Origin: Clostridium lentum
GTDB lineage: Bacteria; Bacillota; Clostridia; Clostridiales; Clostridiaceae
Length of the DNA stretch: 64,000 bases
Assembly: GCF_014287815.1 (NCBI RefSeq)
Contig: NZ_JACOOQ010000010.1
Span: 1-64,000 of the forward strand
Direction: 5' to 3'
The notes beneath the pieces are model-generated. The model had not been told where the DNA came from. It made no database searches and worked only from the letters and a program-made list of their open reading frames with translations. Shown here piece by piece: positions 44,393 to 53,527 of the stretch (position 1 is its first letter; every line of letters starts with the position of its first letter). The translations under genes were made by a program, and so were the position numbers.

Positions 44393-46276
44393 TTATTTAT
44401 TCATCAAGCAATGATAAATAAAAGTTGGTATTACTTCATCAGCTATCATTTTGTAACCAACCCAACTTGGGTGCAGCCATTCTTTAACCACTTTTCTAGT
44501 TTCGTCTGAATTATCATATACTTTTTCATAAACATATTCATATGCATATTTACTATCAAATCTTAAACATGAAGGGATATAGTAAGCATTGTTAATTTGT
44601 GATAATGCTAACTCTAATTTTGAATTATAATCAAATATATCTTTTCTATAATAGTAAAAATTAGTAAATTCATTATCTTCAGATAATGTTACAAGTCCGT
44701 CAACTATTACTTTGCAATTTGGATACGAAGCGTGTATATAATTCACTAATTCAACTATCCTACTGACTATTTCATTATTCCCTTGTTCTCCAACTAAATT
44801 ATCTGTCAACTTATCATTAACACCTAAATGTATATAAACATAATCTAAACCATTTACATTTACAACATTATCACAGTAGTATTTAAAATCAACTTTTCTA
44901 GTTGTAGGATTCCAAAATGGGTTATTTGGAAACTCGGGTCTTAAAAGTGAAGGGTCGTTTATAAAGTCATATGCTCTATAACCACCATGCCCTTCATATC
45001 TATTACCACTATTTGTATTTGTGTCAGTATATTGTCCTACATAATTTATATTAGTAACACCTAATTCTTTTAATTTATTTACAATTACATCAACTATCCC
45101 ACCAGATTGAATGAAACTATCCCCTAAAATCATAAAATTTTTAACACTATTATGGTTTATATCTTTTATATTCGCAACTTTTATATTTAACCTTTTTTCA
45201 CTTATTACTTTTGTTAAATTATCATTATATAATGAAAAATCTATATAACTATCGCTAGTTATTCCTTTATATTTAAAATAATCTTTAAAGTGATGTTTGT
45301 ACCAAAAACCACTCGATTTAAGGTATGGATATTCACTTTTTAATTCATCATCTATAAAAGATGAATAAGGAATTTTTAATTCTTCACCATTTAATATATA
45401 ATAATTAGATGGTAATGATAAAGAAGCTACTATAGTTTCTAAATTTGCTAATCTACTTTCATGTACTTTAATTTTACTAACTTGGTAGCCATCATATAAT
45501 CTAAAAAAATCTTTAAGTGATGTATCACTAAGCTCAGTTCCCTTCGTTAATAAAATTCTATATTTACTATTTGTGTTATCGAAAGTTGCTTCTTTATCAT
45601 AATAAACTCCTAGTTTTGTGATTGTGTCATCGTCATTGTATTTTACAAGTGTAAACCCAACATTTGATGATTCTGCTGTATTTACTATAGTTAATATTTT
45701 AGAAGATAAAGAGAATTCATTACTTACTAAACTGTATTTGTTATTTAAATTTTCATTACCATTTGCATGTACACTACCTATTTTAAATGTTAAATTTAAA
45801 TGCGTAGCCATTTCTAACTCATTAATTACATTTGATACATTATTATTAACATTCTTAAACTGTTGTCTAATAGCTTCACCAGAAGAGTCATATTGTATAC
45901 CATCTGCACCAATCCTTATATCAATAAGTTCAGCGTCACCGGTTGTACTCCCATCTGGTAAAGCAATTATATTATCTATTCTTTTTCTTTCAACTTCTAA
46001 TTCATTTTTATTCGCCTTAGTATCCAATTGTTCGTCAACGCCATCTAATCTTTTACCTAAAGTTTCAAATCCATTTCTAGCTGCTGCAACTTCTGCATTG
46101 CTATTTCCAGCATTAATTATTAGATCATCGAAAGTTCTCTCAAGTTTTTCTTGATTTTTAGAAGTACTTTCAGTTTCTTGATTTATTTTATTTAATCCAT
46201 CATGTATGGATTGTCTTACATCCTTACCAAATATAGCGTTTTTTATTTTATCTAAGTGTTCTTGTATACTTGCCAT
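44393..46276 (-). CDS. Tail fibre/receptor-binding protein with SGNH hydrolase domain
   Basis: A 627-residue protein. The N-terminal 120 residues are helical with coiled-coil character (IQEHLDKIKNAIFGKDVRQSIHDG) like siphovirus baseplate/fibre anchors. A beta-rich middle follows. The last 250 residues form an SGNH/GDSL esterase fold: FMILGDSF (Ser near 387), HLGVND (Asn near 485) and LHPSWVGY (His near 600). Such domains deacylate surface glycans during adsorption. It is the last tail gene and the likely host-range determinant. Confidence 0.85.
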   Translation of the reverse strand: MASIQEHLDKIKNAIFGKDVRQSIHDGLNKINQETESTSKNQEKLERTFDDLIINAGNSNAEVAAARNGFETLGKRLDGVDEQLDTKANKNELEVERKRIDNIIALPDGSTTGDAELIDIRIGADGIQYDSSGEAIRQQFKNVNNNVSNVINELEMATHLNLTFKIGSVHANGNENLNNKYSLVSNEFSLSSKILTIVNTAESSNVGFTLVKYNDDDTITKLGVYYDKEATFDNTNSKYRILLTKGTELSDTSLKDFFRLYDGYQVSKIKVHESRLANLETIVASLSLPSNYYILNGEELKIPYSSFIDDELKSEYPYLKSSGFWYKHHFKDYFKYKGITSDSYIDFSLYNDNLTKVISEKRLNIKVANIKDINHNSVKNFMILGDSFIQSGGIVDVIVNKLKELGVTNINYVGQYTDTNTNSGNRYEGHGGYRAYDFINDPSLLRPEFPNNPFWNPTTRKVDFKYYCDNVVNVNGLDYVYIHLGVNDKLTDNLVGEQGNNEIVSRIVELVNYIHASYPNCKVIVDGLVTLSEDNEFTNFYYYRKDIFDYNSKLELALSQINNAYYIPSCLRFDSKYAYEYVYEKVYDNSDETRKVVKEWLHPSWVGYKMIADEVIPTFIYHCLMNK

Positions 46277-46287
46277 TTTATTCCTCC

Positions 46288-46554
46288 TTACAATTGAATG
46301 CCTGATATATGAATATTAATACCAGCACCTTTAGCCTTAAATGAATTAATAATTAAAGGACTATTCAATATCTTTGTTTCTTTAGTTGAAAGCCTAAATA
46401 AAAAAGTAACACCATCAATGTTAAGTGTTACCTCTTTTTCTGTAGCATTAGAGTTATGTAATAGAATTGTTTTAACTATAGCTCCAGCTGAATTGGTATA
46501 TAAACTTTCTTCAGTATCAGTTAATGTTTTAGCTGCTATTCTTTTTTCTTGCAT
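46288..46554 (-). CDS. Small tail-associated protein
   Basis: An 88-residue beta-rich protein (EVTLNIDGVTFLFRLSTKETKIL) between the tail endopeptidase remnant and the fibre gene. It resembles short fibre-associated proteins of clostridial siphophages, but no function is known. It lies 5 bases after the preceding stop and 11 before the fibre gene. Confidence 0.6.
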   Translation of the reverse strand: MQEKRIAAKTLTDTEESLYTNSAGAIVKTILLHNSNATEKEVTLNIDGVTFLFRLSTKETKILNSPLIINSFKAKGAGINIHISGIQL

Positions 46555-46558
46555 CCTT

Positions 46559-47902
46559 TTATACCTCCATTGCTATTCTTCTAGTTAATTTATCAAGTTT
46601 AGTATTAATTGCCACTAAAGTATTTGCAATAACATTTATAGCATCAACATTGGCTTGCACTACTTCACTTAAGTTTCCTAGATTTTGATTAGCTACATTT
46701 AATACTTCTACTGTATTATTAAGTTCTGTAGAAACTGAATTTAATACATTAACAGTTGTTTGTACTGTAGATTTAACATTTTTAACTTCTTTAGCTGTAT
46801 TAATTGTGTCTAGTTGATAATCTTTTATATCTTCAAATTTATCACCTACTGTAAAGCTTGAGCTTTGAGGAGAGTTAATATCTAAAGTTTTCTCTATAAT
46901 TCTTAATTCTTCATCTATTCCCATAACTGGATTAACAACTCTATGAGCATTTCCTATGTTAAAAGAATCAATATCTAGCCCAATAATAGATAAATCTAAA
47001 GTATCAATTTTATGCTTTTTCTTTATTCTATTATTCTCTTTAAGATATGCTTTCCCTTTAGATAATAAATTTTCTACTATAGTTACATTATCAAATGAAA
47101 CTGAATCAGCTATTATTCCAAACTCTTCTATAGCTTCAACATCATCAATATAATTTAATCCATTATTTATAGATTATATAGTTAATCTTGCTTCGCTATC
47201 CTCTAACTTTTCCCCTAAAGGAATTAACCTTGTAATTATTTCGCTTGGATCTCGTTCTTGCTCTAAAGTAATTAAATTTTTACTTAATACAATTTCAGTT
47301 TCTTTTAATTCTCCAATTGCTTGGACATAATCTAAGTATCTTCTGTCATCTTCGTATCTTACTCTTAACTCTCCACCAAGCCTATCAATCAATTTTTCTT
47401 TTATAGTATCAAAAGTCTTATCATAACCTAAATATCTGTATAAGCTATCATTATTATCAATTACATCTACAACCCCAACTGTAAACTGTTTATCTTCTGA
47501 AACTTGGGAGTTATGATTATTGATTATTAATTCTAGGAATCCTCGAACTGAAATATTATGATACTCTCCATATGTTTGAATAGAATCCATTAAGTAACCT
47601 AGTTCACTTTCGCACACAACATTTTTACTGAATAAGCCTGATGAACTCATCTTAGGTGTTGAAAGAAGAACTCTACCTTTGAATTCAATTATGTTTGCTT
47701 TAGTGTTTTTAACTTCTACTAATGTCTTTAAATTTTGAATATAGTTAAATCCACTATTATTAGGTAATATAGAGAAATTAAAGCTATCTATAGTATTTAT
47801 GCCAAATTTACATTGTCCTGTTATGCGAGGTGCTTCATTACTTGTACTTACCGCATTAATAATTATTTCATCATCATTATTTATTAATTTAACTTCATAC
47901 AC
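46559..47902 (-). pseudogene. Prophage tail endopeptidase (Tal-like) gene interrupted by an in-frame ochre codon
   Basis: The product is the tail-associated protein that follows Dit in siphophages (PF06605-like): residues 1-242 are read from 47902, then TAA at 47174-47176 interrupts. The same frame continues without another stop through SINNGLNYIDDVEAIEEFG to 46559, a direct continuation of the family sequence after RLTI. GAA to TAA would explain it. The ATG at 46924 is internal and lacks a ribosome binding site, so a separate 121-residue gene is unlikely. Full length would be 447 codons. Confidence 0.88.
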
Positions 47903-48601
47903 CTAAAGCACCTCCTTACACCATTTAAATTCAATCGTGCCAGTTCCTTTTAGAGTTAATGTATTTATTCCTTTATCAAGTTTAAAAGCCCATGCTTTAG
48001 ATTCTCCTTGTTTAAATTTATAAACAGAATTACCTTTAGTGACTTCAATATTATTGCTACATATAACAGTTGGATTTATTCCAATAGCTCCATTATTATA
48101 TAATGTTATATCTTTAGTTCCATTGACTTCAAATATTGTGTCTTGCACCATATCTAATTCAAAGTTGAAATCATCCCAAATATCATGACCATCTTGAAAA
48201 TCTGATATTTTAAATGGATATGCAATGAAATTAGCTGTTAATTGAGCATAATTGTAATAACTTTCATCATATTCTATTCCTGTGCATTCTGCTAAAAAAT
48301 AAAATCCAGGAATTTGATCATCATATAAAGGTTCTTGTAAACCTTCATTCAACCAATTAATTATTTTAATTTTCAACATATTTAATTTAATTTTATCCAT
48401 TTTAGGTAAGCTAAACGTATAACTTAATTCTCTCTCGTCATATGATTGTTCTCCATATAATAAAGAAAAATCATAAGAACCATTCATGAAAGGAATGGTT
48501 TCTTTAATTTTTCTTTTTGTTGGATTGCTTATAGTTCTAGAGAGTATCTTTATACCAAAGTCACCATAACTATGTTTATTATTTTTAATTATTCCTAACA
48601 T
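47903..48601 (-). CDS. Distal tail protein (Dit)
   Basis: A 232-residue siphovirus family tail component. It follows the tape measure and begins with the usual IIKNNKHSYGDFGIKILSRTI, then a central LSYTFSLP and C-terminal galectin-like part. Dit forms the hub at the tail tip on which the tail-associated protein and fibres assemble. It abuts the interrupted gene, sharing no gap. Confidence 0.88.
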   Translation of the reverse strand: MLGIIKNNKHSYGDFGIKILSRTISNPTKRKIKETIPFMNGSYDFSLLYGEQSYDERELSYTFSLPKMDKIKLNMLKIKIINWLNEGLQEPLYDDQIPGFYFLAECTGIEYDESYYNYAQLTANFIAYPFKISDFQDGHDIWDDFNFELDMVQDTIFEVNGTKDITLYNNGAIGINPTVICSNNIEVTKGNSVYKFKQGESKAWAFKLDKGINTLTLKGTGTIEFKWCKEVL

Positions 48602-50992
48602 TTATACGAGTACTCCTCTTTTACTTAAACTCAATCTATTCCCTCCAACAATGTCGGTATAAGGTGCAATTGTTTCAGCTACAACTTTACCATCTAGTAC
48701 AGTTTGTAATATGAAAGTACCACCATTAGAAAGTATATTTTCTGTTTCTTTATTTGGTGTAACCTGTGAACCACGAGGCATAGATACTAATTCAGGCCCT
48801 TGTTCCCCTACTATAGCAAGTCCACCTTGGAAATAGTCGGTACCCTTAGCCAACATTGGAATTTCAGAGATATTAAACCCTTTACCTCCTAAACCAGGTA
48901 CAAAATCGGGAACTTTAATTTTATTTATACCTCTTATGAACATATTAATTGAACTTATTATTGCATTGATTCCGCCTTTAACAAAACTTGTTATACCTTG
49001 CCATACTCCAGATACTATATTACTAATACCTTGCCAGCATTTTTCCCAGTTGCCTGTAAGTAATCCAGTAAGCGTTTGAAAGATACCTTGTAATACTTGT
49101 GATGCTCCTTTAACAACTCCAGTTACAGTATCCCATACATTTTTAATTTTACTAACTATTAAATCACCGAAATTATTCCATATAAATTTAATAGCAGTAG
49201 TTACAGCAGTGAATATTTCTTTTACTATAGCAAATCCAGCTGAAACTACAGTAGATATCTTTTCTAATGCGATAGATATTACGCTTAAAATAAAATCCCA
49301 TGCAACAGAAATAGTTTCTTTTAGTCCTGCTAATATAGGCTGTAATGTATCCCATACATACTGCCATGCAGTTACAATTGCACTCCAGATATTATTTAAT
49401 ATAGGAACTATAGTTGTTAATATAAAATTCCATGCTTCAACTATGAATGTTTTTATCCCATCTATATAAGGTTGTAACATTGTTGTTATATCAACCCAGC
49501 ATTGAACTATTACAGTTTTTAAGTATTCTAATATAGGTGCCATGAATTCAACTATTGCATTCCATGTATTAATAAAGAAATTTTTAAAATCTTCATTTGT
49601 ATTCCATAAGTATATAAACCCTGCAACTAATGCTGCTATTCCAGCTATAACAGCTATAATAACTCCTCCTGGACCAAACACAGCAGTCATTACTGCTCCA
49701 ATTCCTTTAGTTCCAGCCATTACGCCTTTCATTGCTGCAGCTACACCTTTCCCCCAACCGGCAATTTTAGAACCAGTAGTAATTAACTTACCTATAACTA
49801 ATAACAATGGCCCAATTGAAGCTGCTATTGCTCCAATAATCAAAATTAACTTTCTTGTTTCTTCATCTAAATTAGCAAACTTTTGAACAACATTTGTAAT
49901 CTTTTCTACAGCTTTCATTAACATAGGTATTAATACTTCACCAAATGATATTGCAACTCCTTCAAGTGCTGATTTTAATTGTGTTAACTTTCCATTTAAA
50001 TTATCCTGCATTGTATCTGCCATTGTTTTAGCTGTTCCATCACAATTATATATAGCTTGTGTTAATTTATCATAATCTGAATCACTAGCATTTATAATTG
50101 ATAACATTCCAGCTAACGCTTCTTTACCAAACAAAGTAGAAGCAGCGGCCCCTTGAGTAACTTCATCTAACCCACCCATTTTTTCTCTCAACATATCCAT
50201 TACTTCTTTTAATGACTTCATTGAGCCATCAGCATTAGTTAATGATAAACTATACTCTTCCATTACTGAAGCCATTGAAGATGTTGGTGATAACATATTT
50301 GTTAGTGCAGTTTTTAAAGAAGTCCCTGATTGGCTTCCTTTAATACCTGCATTTGCCATTAGGGAAAGTGCTATAGAAGTATCTTCTGCAGAATATCCCA
50401 TCGAACCACATAAAGGAGCTACATATTTAAATGATTCTCCTAGCATAGATACATTTGTATTAGCATTTGATGATGCTGAAGCTAATATGTCAGCAAATCT
50501 TCCACTATCTGAAGCAGACATTCCAAAAGCAGTTAAGGCATCTGTGCAAATATCACTTACTGTAGCCAACTCCTCACCTGAAGCAGCTGCAAGATTCATA
50601 ATACCACTTATACCATCTAACATATCTTCTGTTTTCCATCCAGCCATGGCCATGTATTGAAATGCTTCAGCTGATTCAGATGCACTATATTTAGTAGTTG
50701 CCCCCATCTCTTTAGCTTTTTCAGTCAATCTTTCTAAATCATCACCAGTTGCGCCACTTATAGCTGCAACTTTGCTAATGCTTTCCTGAAAATTCGCACT
50801 AACACTAACTGCTGCAGTCCCTAAGCCAAGTAAAGTGGTAGTTATACCGAGTGTAAGTGTCTTTCCTATAGAGGTTATTTCCTTACCAGCAGATTTCATA
50901 AACTTCTGTGCATTTTGCATTTCCTTTTGCAATTCGGAAAAGTCGGCTCCTGCTCTTACTAAGAGATTTCTAATTATCGCCAATAACTTCAC
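48602..50992 (-). CDS. Tape measure protein
   Basis: A 796-residue protein. The N-terminal 350 residues match the phage tail tape-measure core (TKYSASESAEAFQYMAMAGWK and NANTNVSMLGESFKYVAPL). Next come a hydrophobic stretch (about 380-480) and tryptophan-rich repeats (AWNFILTTIVPIL, AWDFILSVIS). Length sets a tail of roughly 120 nm by the usual 0.15 nm per residue rule. It overlaps the chaperone frame by 23 bases. Confidence 0.94.
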   Translation of the reverse strand: MKLLAIIRNLLVRAGADFSELQKEMQNAQKFMKSAGKEITSIGKTLTLGITTTLLGLGTAAVSVSANFQESISKVAAISGATGDDLERLTEKAKEMGATTKYSASESAEAFQYMAMAGWKTEDMLDGISGIMNLAAASGEELATVSDICTDALTAFGMSASDSGRFADILASASSNANTNVSMLGESFKYVAPLCGSMGYSAEDTSIALSLMANAGIKGSQSGTSLKTALTNMLSPTSSMASVMEEYSLSLTNADGSMKSLKEVMDMLREKMGGLDEVTQGAAASTLFGKEALAGMLSIINASDSDYDKLTQAIYNCDGTAKTMADTMQDNLNGKLTQLKSALEGVAISFGEVLIPMLMKAVEKITNVVQKFANLDEETRKLILIIGAIAASIGPLLLVIGKLITTGSKIAGWGKGVAAAMKGVMAGTKGIGAVMTAVFGPGGVIIAVIAGIAALVAGFIYLWNTNEDFKNFFINTWNAIVEFMAPILEYLKTVIVQCWVDITTMLQPYIDGIKTFIVEAWNFILTTIVPILNNIWSAIVTAWQYVWDTLQPILAGLKETISVAWDFILSVISIALEKISTVVSAGFAIVKEIFTAVTTAIKFIWNNFGDLIVSKIKNVWDTVTGVVKGASQVLQGIFQTLTGLLTGNWEKCWQGISNIVSGVWQGITSFVKGGINAIISSINMFIRGINKIKVPDFVPGLGGKGFNISEIPMLAKGTDYFQGGLAIVGEQGPELVSMPRGSQVTPNKETENILSNGGTFILQTVLDGKVVAETIAPYTDIVGGNRLSLSKRGVLV

Positions 50993-51592
50993 CTCCCATC
51001 ATTGCATTTAATCTTTTAACTGCCTCTAACATTTCTTTAGGTGTTTGCTTTTTCTTTTCTTTAAGTAAATCTTTAAGTTTGGGGATCTTCTTCATTCTTG
51101 ATAATGCTGCAGTATAGTATGCTTGCACTATCAATTCTTTTGAACGTTCCTTTTCCTTGTCTTCAAATACCTCTATTGATACAAATAATTCATAAGGTGT
51201 CATGTTCCAAAAATCTTTCAATGGAATTCCTATTCTAATAGCAATCTTCATACAGTTTTCTATAGAAAACTCTTGAGTAGAGCTACTGCTATCTACTTTT
51301 TTTCTTGAACCCCAAAAGCATCTTGCATTATTTGAGGTATTAATTCTATTGCCCCTTTAATTCCTAGATGTTCATCTAGTAATTCTGTTGTTTTCTCTAA
51401 TGTTAATGAGTTATCTTCATGTTTTAACCCAGCATAAAATATAACTGGAACAATTTCCTCAACCTCTAAATCTTCACTTTCAAAATCAATTTTTGTTAAG
51501 CTATTTCCAGTAATATTTTTAAATTCTTGCATAGCTTTAAAACCTAATACAATATTCCTTGCTTTATCTAGTTTAACTGTTGTAAAAATCAT
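50970..51592 (-). CDS. Tail assembly chaperone GT, made by -1 frameshift
   Basis: The upstream frame (G, 51592-51293, 99 residues) ends VQEKK then TAG. The last codons form the slippery heptamer A_AAA_AAG. A -1 slip gives a frame open through 15 codons (VDSSSSTQEFSIENC) into the downstream frame (T, 51251-50970, 93 residues). The 207-residue GT product is the standard siphovirus chaperone that wraps the tape measure. T has a possible start of its own, but no strong ribosome binding site. Confidence 0.85.
51293..51592 (-). CDS. Tail assembly chaperone G
   Basis: A 99-residue acidic protein, unframeshifted product of the pair. It lies between the tail tube terminator and the T frame and matches the size and position of gpG-like proteins (phage XkdN/gp13 type). 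Most ribosomes should stop here and a minority shift to make GT. Confidence 0.85.
   Translation of the reverse strand: MIFTTVKLDKARNIVLGFKAMQEFKNITGNSLTKIDFESEDLEVEEIVPVIFYAGLKHEDNSLTLEKTTELLDEHLGIKGAIELIPQIMQDAFGVQEKK
51296..51302 (-). promoter_or_regulatory. Programmed -1 frameshift heptamer A_AAA_AAG
   Basis: On the minus strand the seven-base slippery sequence precedes the G stop codon by zero bases. The following 40 bases could form weak structure; no strong pseudoknot was seen by eye. Confidence 0.8.
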
Positions 51593-51610
51593 ATTTATAC
51601 CTCCTTAAAT

Positions 51611-51637
51611 AAAAAGACTAGCAATTATGCTAGTCTT
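51611..51637 (-). terminator. Hairpin after the tail tube gene
   Basis: AAGACTAGC pairs exactly with GCTAGTCTT, with TTTTTATTT beyond on the minus strand. It would lower chaperone expression relative to the abundant tube protein. Confidence 0.8.
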
Positions 51638-52052
51638 AAGAAATTGTAAGTGATGGTTTACCACTTACTTTTATAGCTGCTTCAAATGGAATATTATCTT
51701 CAAGTGGAGCAGATGTTGTTATTGATGTTACAACTCCAGCAAATTCCCATTTTGCGCCTAATGATTCAGGGAACTGAATTTCAAATTTTGATAATTCTCC
51801 CGATTCAAATAGATCATATAATTCTTTTTGTCCTTTTTCTTCTGTTGGATTGAAGAAACCTGTTAAAGATACTTCACCAGCATCTTTTAAACCTTGCATA
51901 AACTCTCTGTATCCATCTTTGGAATCAAGAGTTGTAACTTCAATAGTATCAGCTGATAATTCCATTCCTCCTATTTCAGTTAATTCTGCAACAGCTTTTT
52001 TAACATCATCTTTTACAATATTAAATTTAGTACCTATACCTTTAGTTGCCAT
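51636..52052 (-). CDS. Major tail (tube) protein
   Basis: A 138-residue protein of the TP901-1/phi13 tube family: LSADTIEVTTLDSKDGYREFMQGLKDAGEVSLTGFF is the characteristic middle segment. It forms the tail tube of a non-contractile tail. It precedes the terminator and chaperones, the usual order. Confidence 0.9.
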   Translation of the reverse strand: MATKGIGTKFNIVKDDVKKAVAELTEIGGMELSADTIEVTTLDSKDGYREFMQGLKDAGEVSLTGFFNPTEEKGQKELYDLFESGELSKFEIQFPESLGAKWEFAGVVTSITTSAPLEDNIPFEAAIKVSGKPSLTIS

Positions 52053-52054
52053 TA

Positions 52055-52444
52055 TTATTCCTCCTTATAGTTAACAGTTAATAGTAAACTGCTTTTATAT
52101 GCGTTAGGTTGATAAATATATTCTTGTCCTAACTCTTCTAAATCTAAGTTTTCTATTCTAGGACCAGTTTCGCCTAGCCTTTTAAATAGTAACCCTGTTA
52201 ATTTCCTTTTTAATAATTCACTTATTAAATCAAGATTACTGTAATCATCAGCAATTAAAACTAATTCATATGTTGATTCAATGTCATTAATTATTCCTGA
52301 TAAATCCTTTGATAGTTTACTTCTACTTTTTCTGTAAACTAAAAATGGTGGCCTAACACCTTCAGGAGCTATAACAGGATAAACTTTATTATTAAGCTCT
52401 TTTATTTTTTTTAATTTTAATCTTAATGCTTTATCAAAAGTCAT
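52055..52444 (-). CDS. Tail terminator/completion protein
   Basis: A 129-residue protein with the start FDKALRLKLKKIKELNNKVYPVIAPEGVRPPFLVYRK, as in siphovirus tail-completion proteins (DUF3168/gp17-like). It lies between the gp10-like protein and the tube gene, where this protein is expected. It caps the tail tube end that joins the head. Confidence 0.75.
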   Translation of the reverse strand: MTFDKALRLKLKKIKELNNKVYPVIAPEGVRPPFLVYRKSRSKLSKDLSGIINDIESTYELVLIADDYSNLDLISELLKRKLTGLLFKRLGETGPRIENLDLEELGQEYIYQPNAYKSSLLLTVNYKEE

Positions 52445-52455
52445 ATTACTACCTC

Positions 52456-52896
52456 TTACAATTTATCAATTTCATCAGTAAGTGTATTAATGATTACTTT
52501 TTCAATTCTATTTTTATTATCTGTTACTGAATTATATAATGTTTTAAAACCAGGTGAATAACCACCGCTTTTAGTTTTAAATCCATATTCAACACTTGCT
52601 GGATAATATGCCCTTTTACCATTCTTCGAAATTTTAACAAACACATCATTATAGTTAGGATCTGGCCATAAATCATAAACCTTTTTGGCTTTTATCTTAG
52701 TTTTTTCTGCTTTTTCTTTAATAGCTTTTCTAAGATATCCTGTTTGGTCTACCCAGCGACCATTTTTAGCATCTTGCTTTGCTATTTGTATACCTTTTTT
52801 AGCAGCTCTATTAACACATTTTTGAGGTAATTCACCTACTTTTTTTATCATTTCAATAGCTTCATCAAGCCCTTCTATTGTAATGTGGCTCATCAC
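52456..52896 (-). CDS. HK97 gp10-like tail component
   Basis: A 146-residue basic protein (LDEAIEMIKKVGELPQKCVNRAAKKG and KSGGYSPGFKTLYNS) of the HK97 gp10 family, a neck/tail-completion protein. It overlaps the next gene upstream by 4 bases. Confidence 0.85.
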   Translation of the reverse strand: MMSHITIEGLDEAIEMIKKVGELPQKCVNRAAKKGIQIAKQDAKNGRWVDQTGYLRKAIKEKAEKTKIKAKKVYDLWPDPNYNDVFVKISKNGKRAYYPASVEYGFKTKSGGYSPGFKTLYNSVTDNKNRIEKVIINTLTDEIDKL

Positions 52897-53195
52897 ATTA
52901 ACTCCCTACACATTAATTGTAAAAAAGAATTTCTTTCATATTCATTTATAACAGATATAATATAGAAAATTCTTTCATTGTACAAAATCCGCATATCTGA
53001 TGTAATTCCTTTTCTGTATCTTAATCTGATTTTATGTGTTAAATCACTATTTATAGTTTCCGCTTGATAATATTCTTTTCCTGATATGGGATTTATATTA
53101 GCCCAAGTAGTAAATGAATTGCTCCATTCTTCTGTTTCTAAATCTTGAATTTGAAAAGTAATTCTATGTCTTAGTTGACCTGGATTCATTTTCAT
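52893..53195 (-). CDS. Head-tail adaptor (stopper) protein
   Basis: A 100-residue protein, MNPGQLRHRITFQ with a later YYQAETINSDLTHKIRLRYRKGI, which is the SPP1 gp16/HK97 gp9-type head closure family. It seals the filled capsid. It begins behind GGGAGG and overlaps the gp10-like gene. Confidence 0.9.
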   Translation of the reverse strand: MKMNPGQLRHRITFQIQDLETEEWSNSFTTWANINPISGKEYYQAETINSDLTHKIRLRYRKGITSDMRILYNERIFYIISVINEYERNSFLQLMCRELM

Positions 53196-53202
53196 TCCTC
53201 CC

Positions 53203-53475
53203 TTAACTAAAATTGCTTAATTTATCTAATATTGTAGTTACTATAATATCTTTTTTTGTGTTATTAGAAATAAATGTCCCTCTATTATCATACATATCCT
53301 GTATTAATTTAAGCTGTACTAAATCAGCTAATTTAATAGCTTTTTCATTGTTTTTATAACCTTCTCCTACACATGATTCAATATATATATCACTAACTTC
53401 TATTAAATCTGATAAGTAATCATTATCTTCATCAAAATCAATTCTTAAATGCTGCTTAACCTTATCTAAAGTCAT
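53203..53475 (-). CDS. Head-tail connector (gp6-like)
   Basis: A 90-residue all-helical protein (TLDKVKQHLRIDFDEDNDYLSDLI) of the phage gp6/gp15 connector family. It binds the portal and extends the channel for the tail. Found directly after the capsid gene terminator. Confidence 0.9.
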   Translation of the reverse strand: MTLDKVKQHLRIDFDEDNDYLSDLIEVSDIYIESCVGEGYKNNEKAIKLADLVQLKLIQDMYDNRGTFISNNTKKDIIVTTILDKLSNFS

Positions 53476-53504
53476 ATAATCACCCTTTCTATAAAAATTA
53501 AGGA

Positions 53505-53522
53505 AAGGGAAATTAATCCCTT
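53505..53522 (-). terminator. Hairpin after the major capsid gene
   Basis: AAGGGA pairs with TCCCTT around a six-base loop; T-rich sequence follows on the minus strand. A partial terminator that would keep connector output below capsid output. Confidence 0.6.
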
Positions 53523-53527
53523 ACCTA

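Noticed and set aside
46559..46924. Independent 121-residue coiled-coil gene after the tail endopeptidase
   Set aside because: The ATG is internal to a frame that continues from the interrupted upstream gene, there is no ribosome binding site, and the sequence before it matches the same protein.
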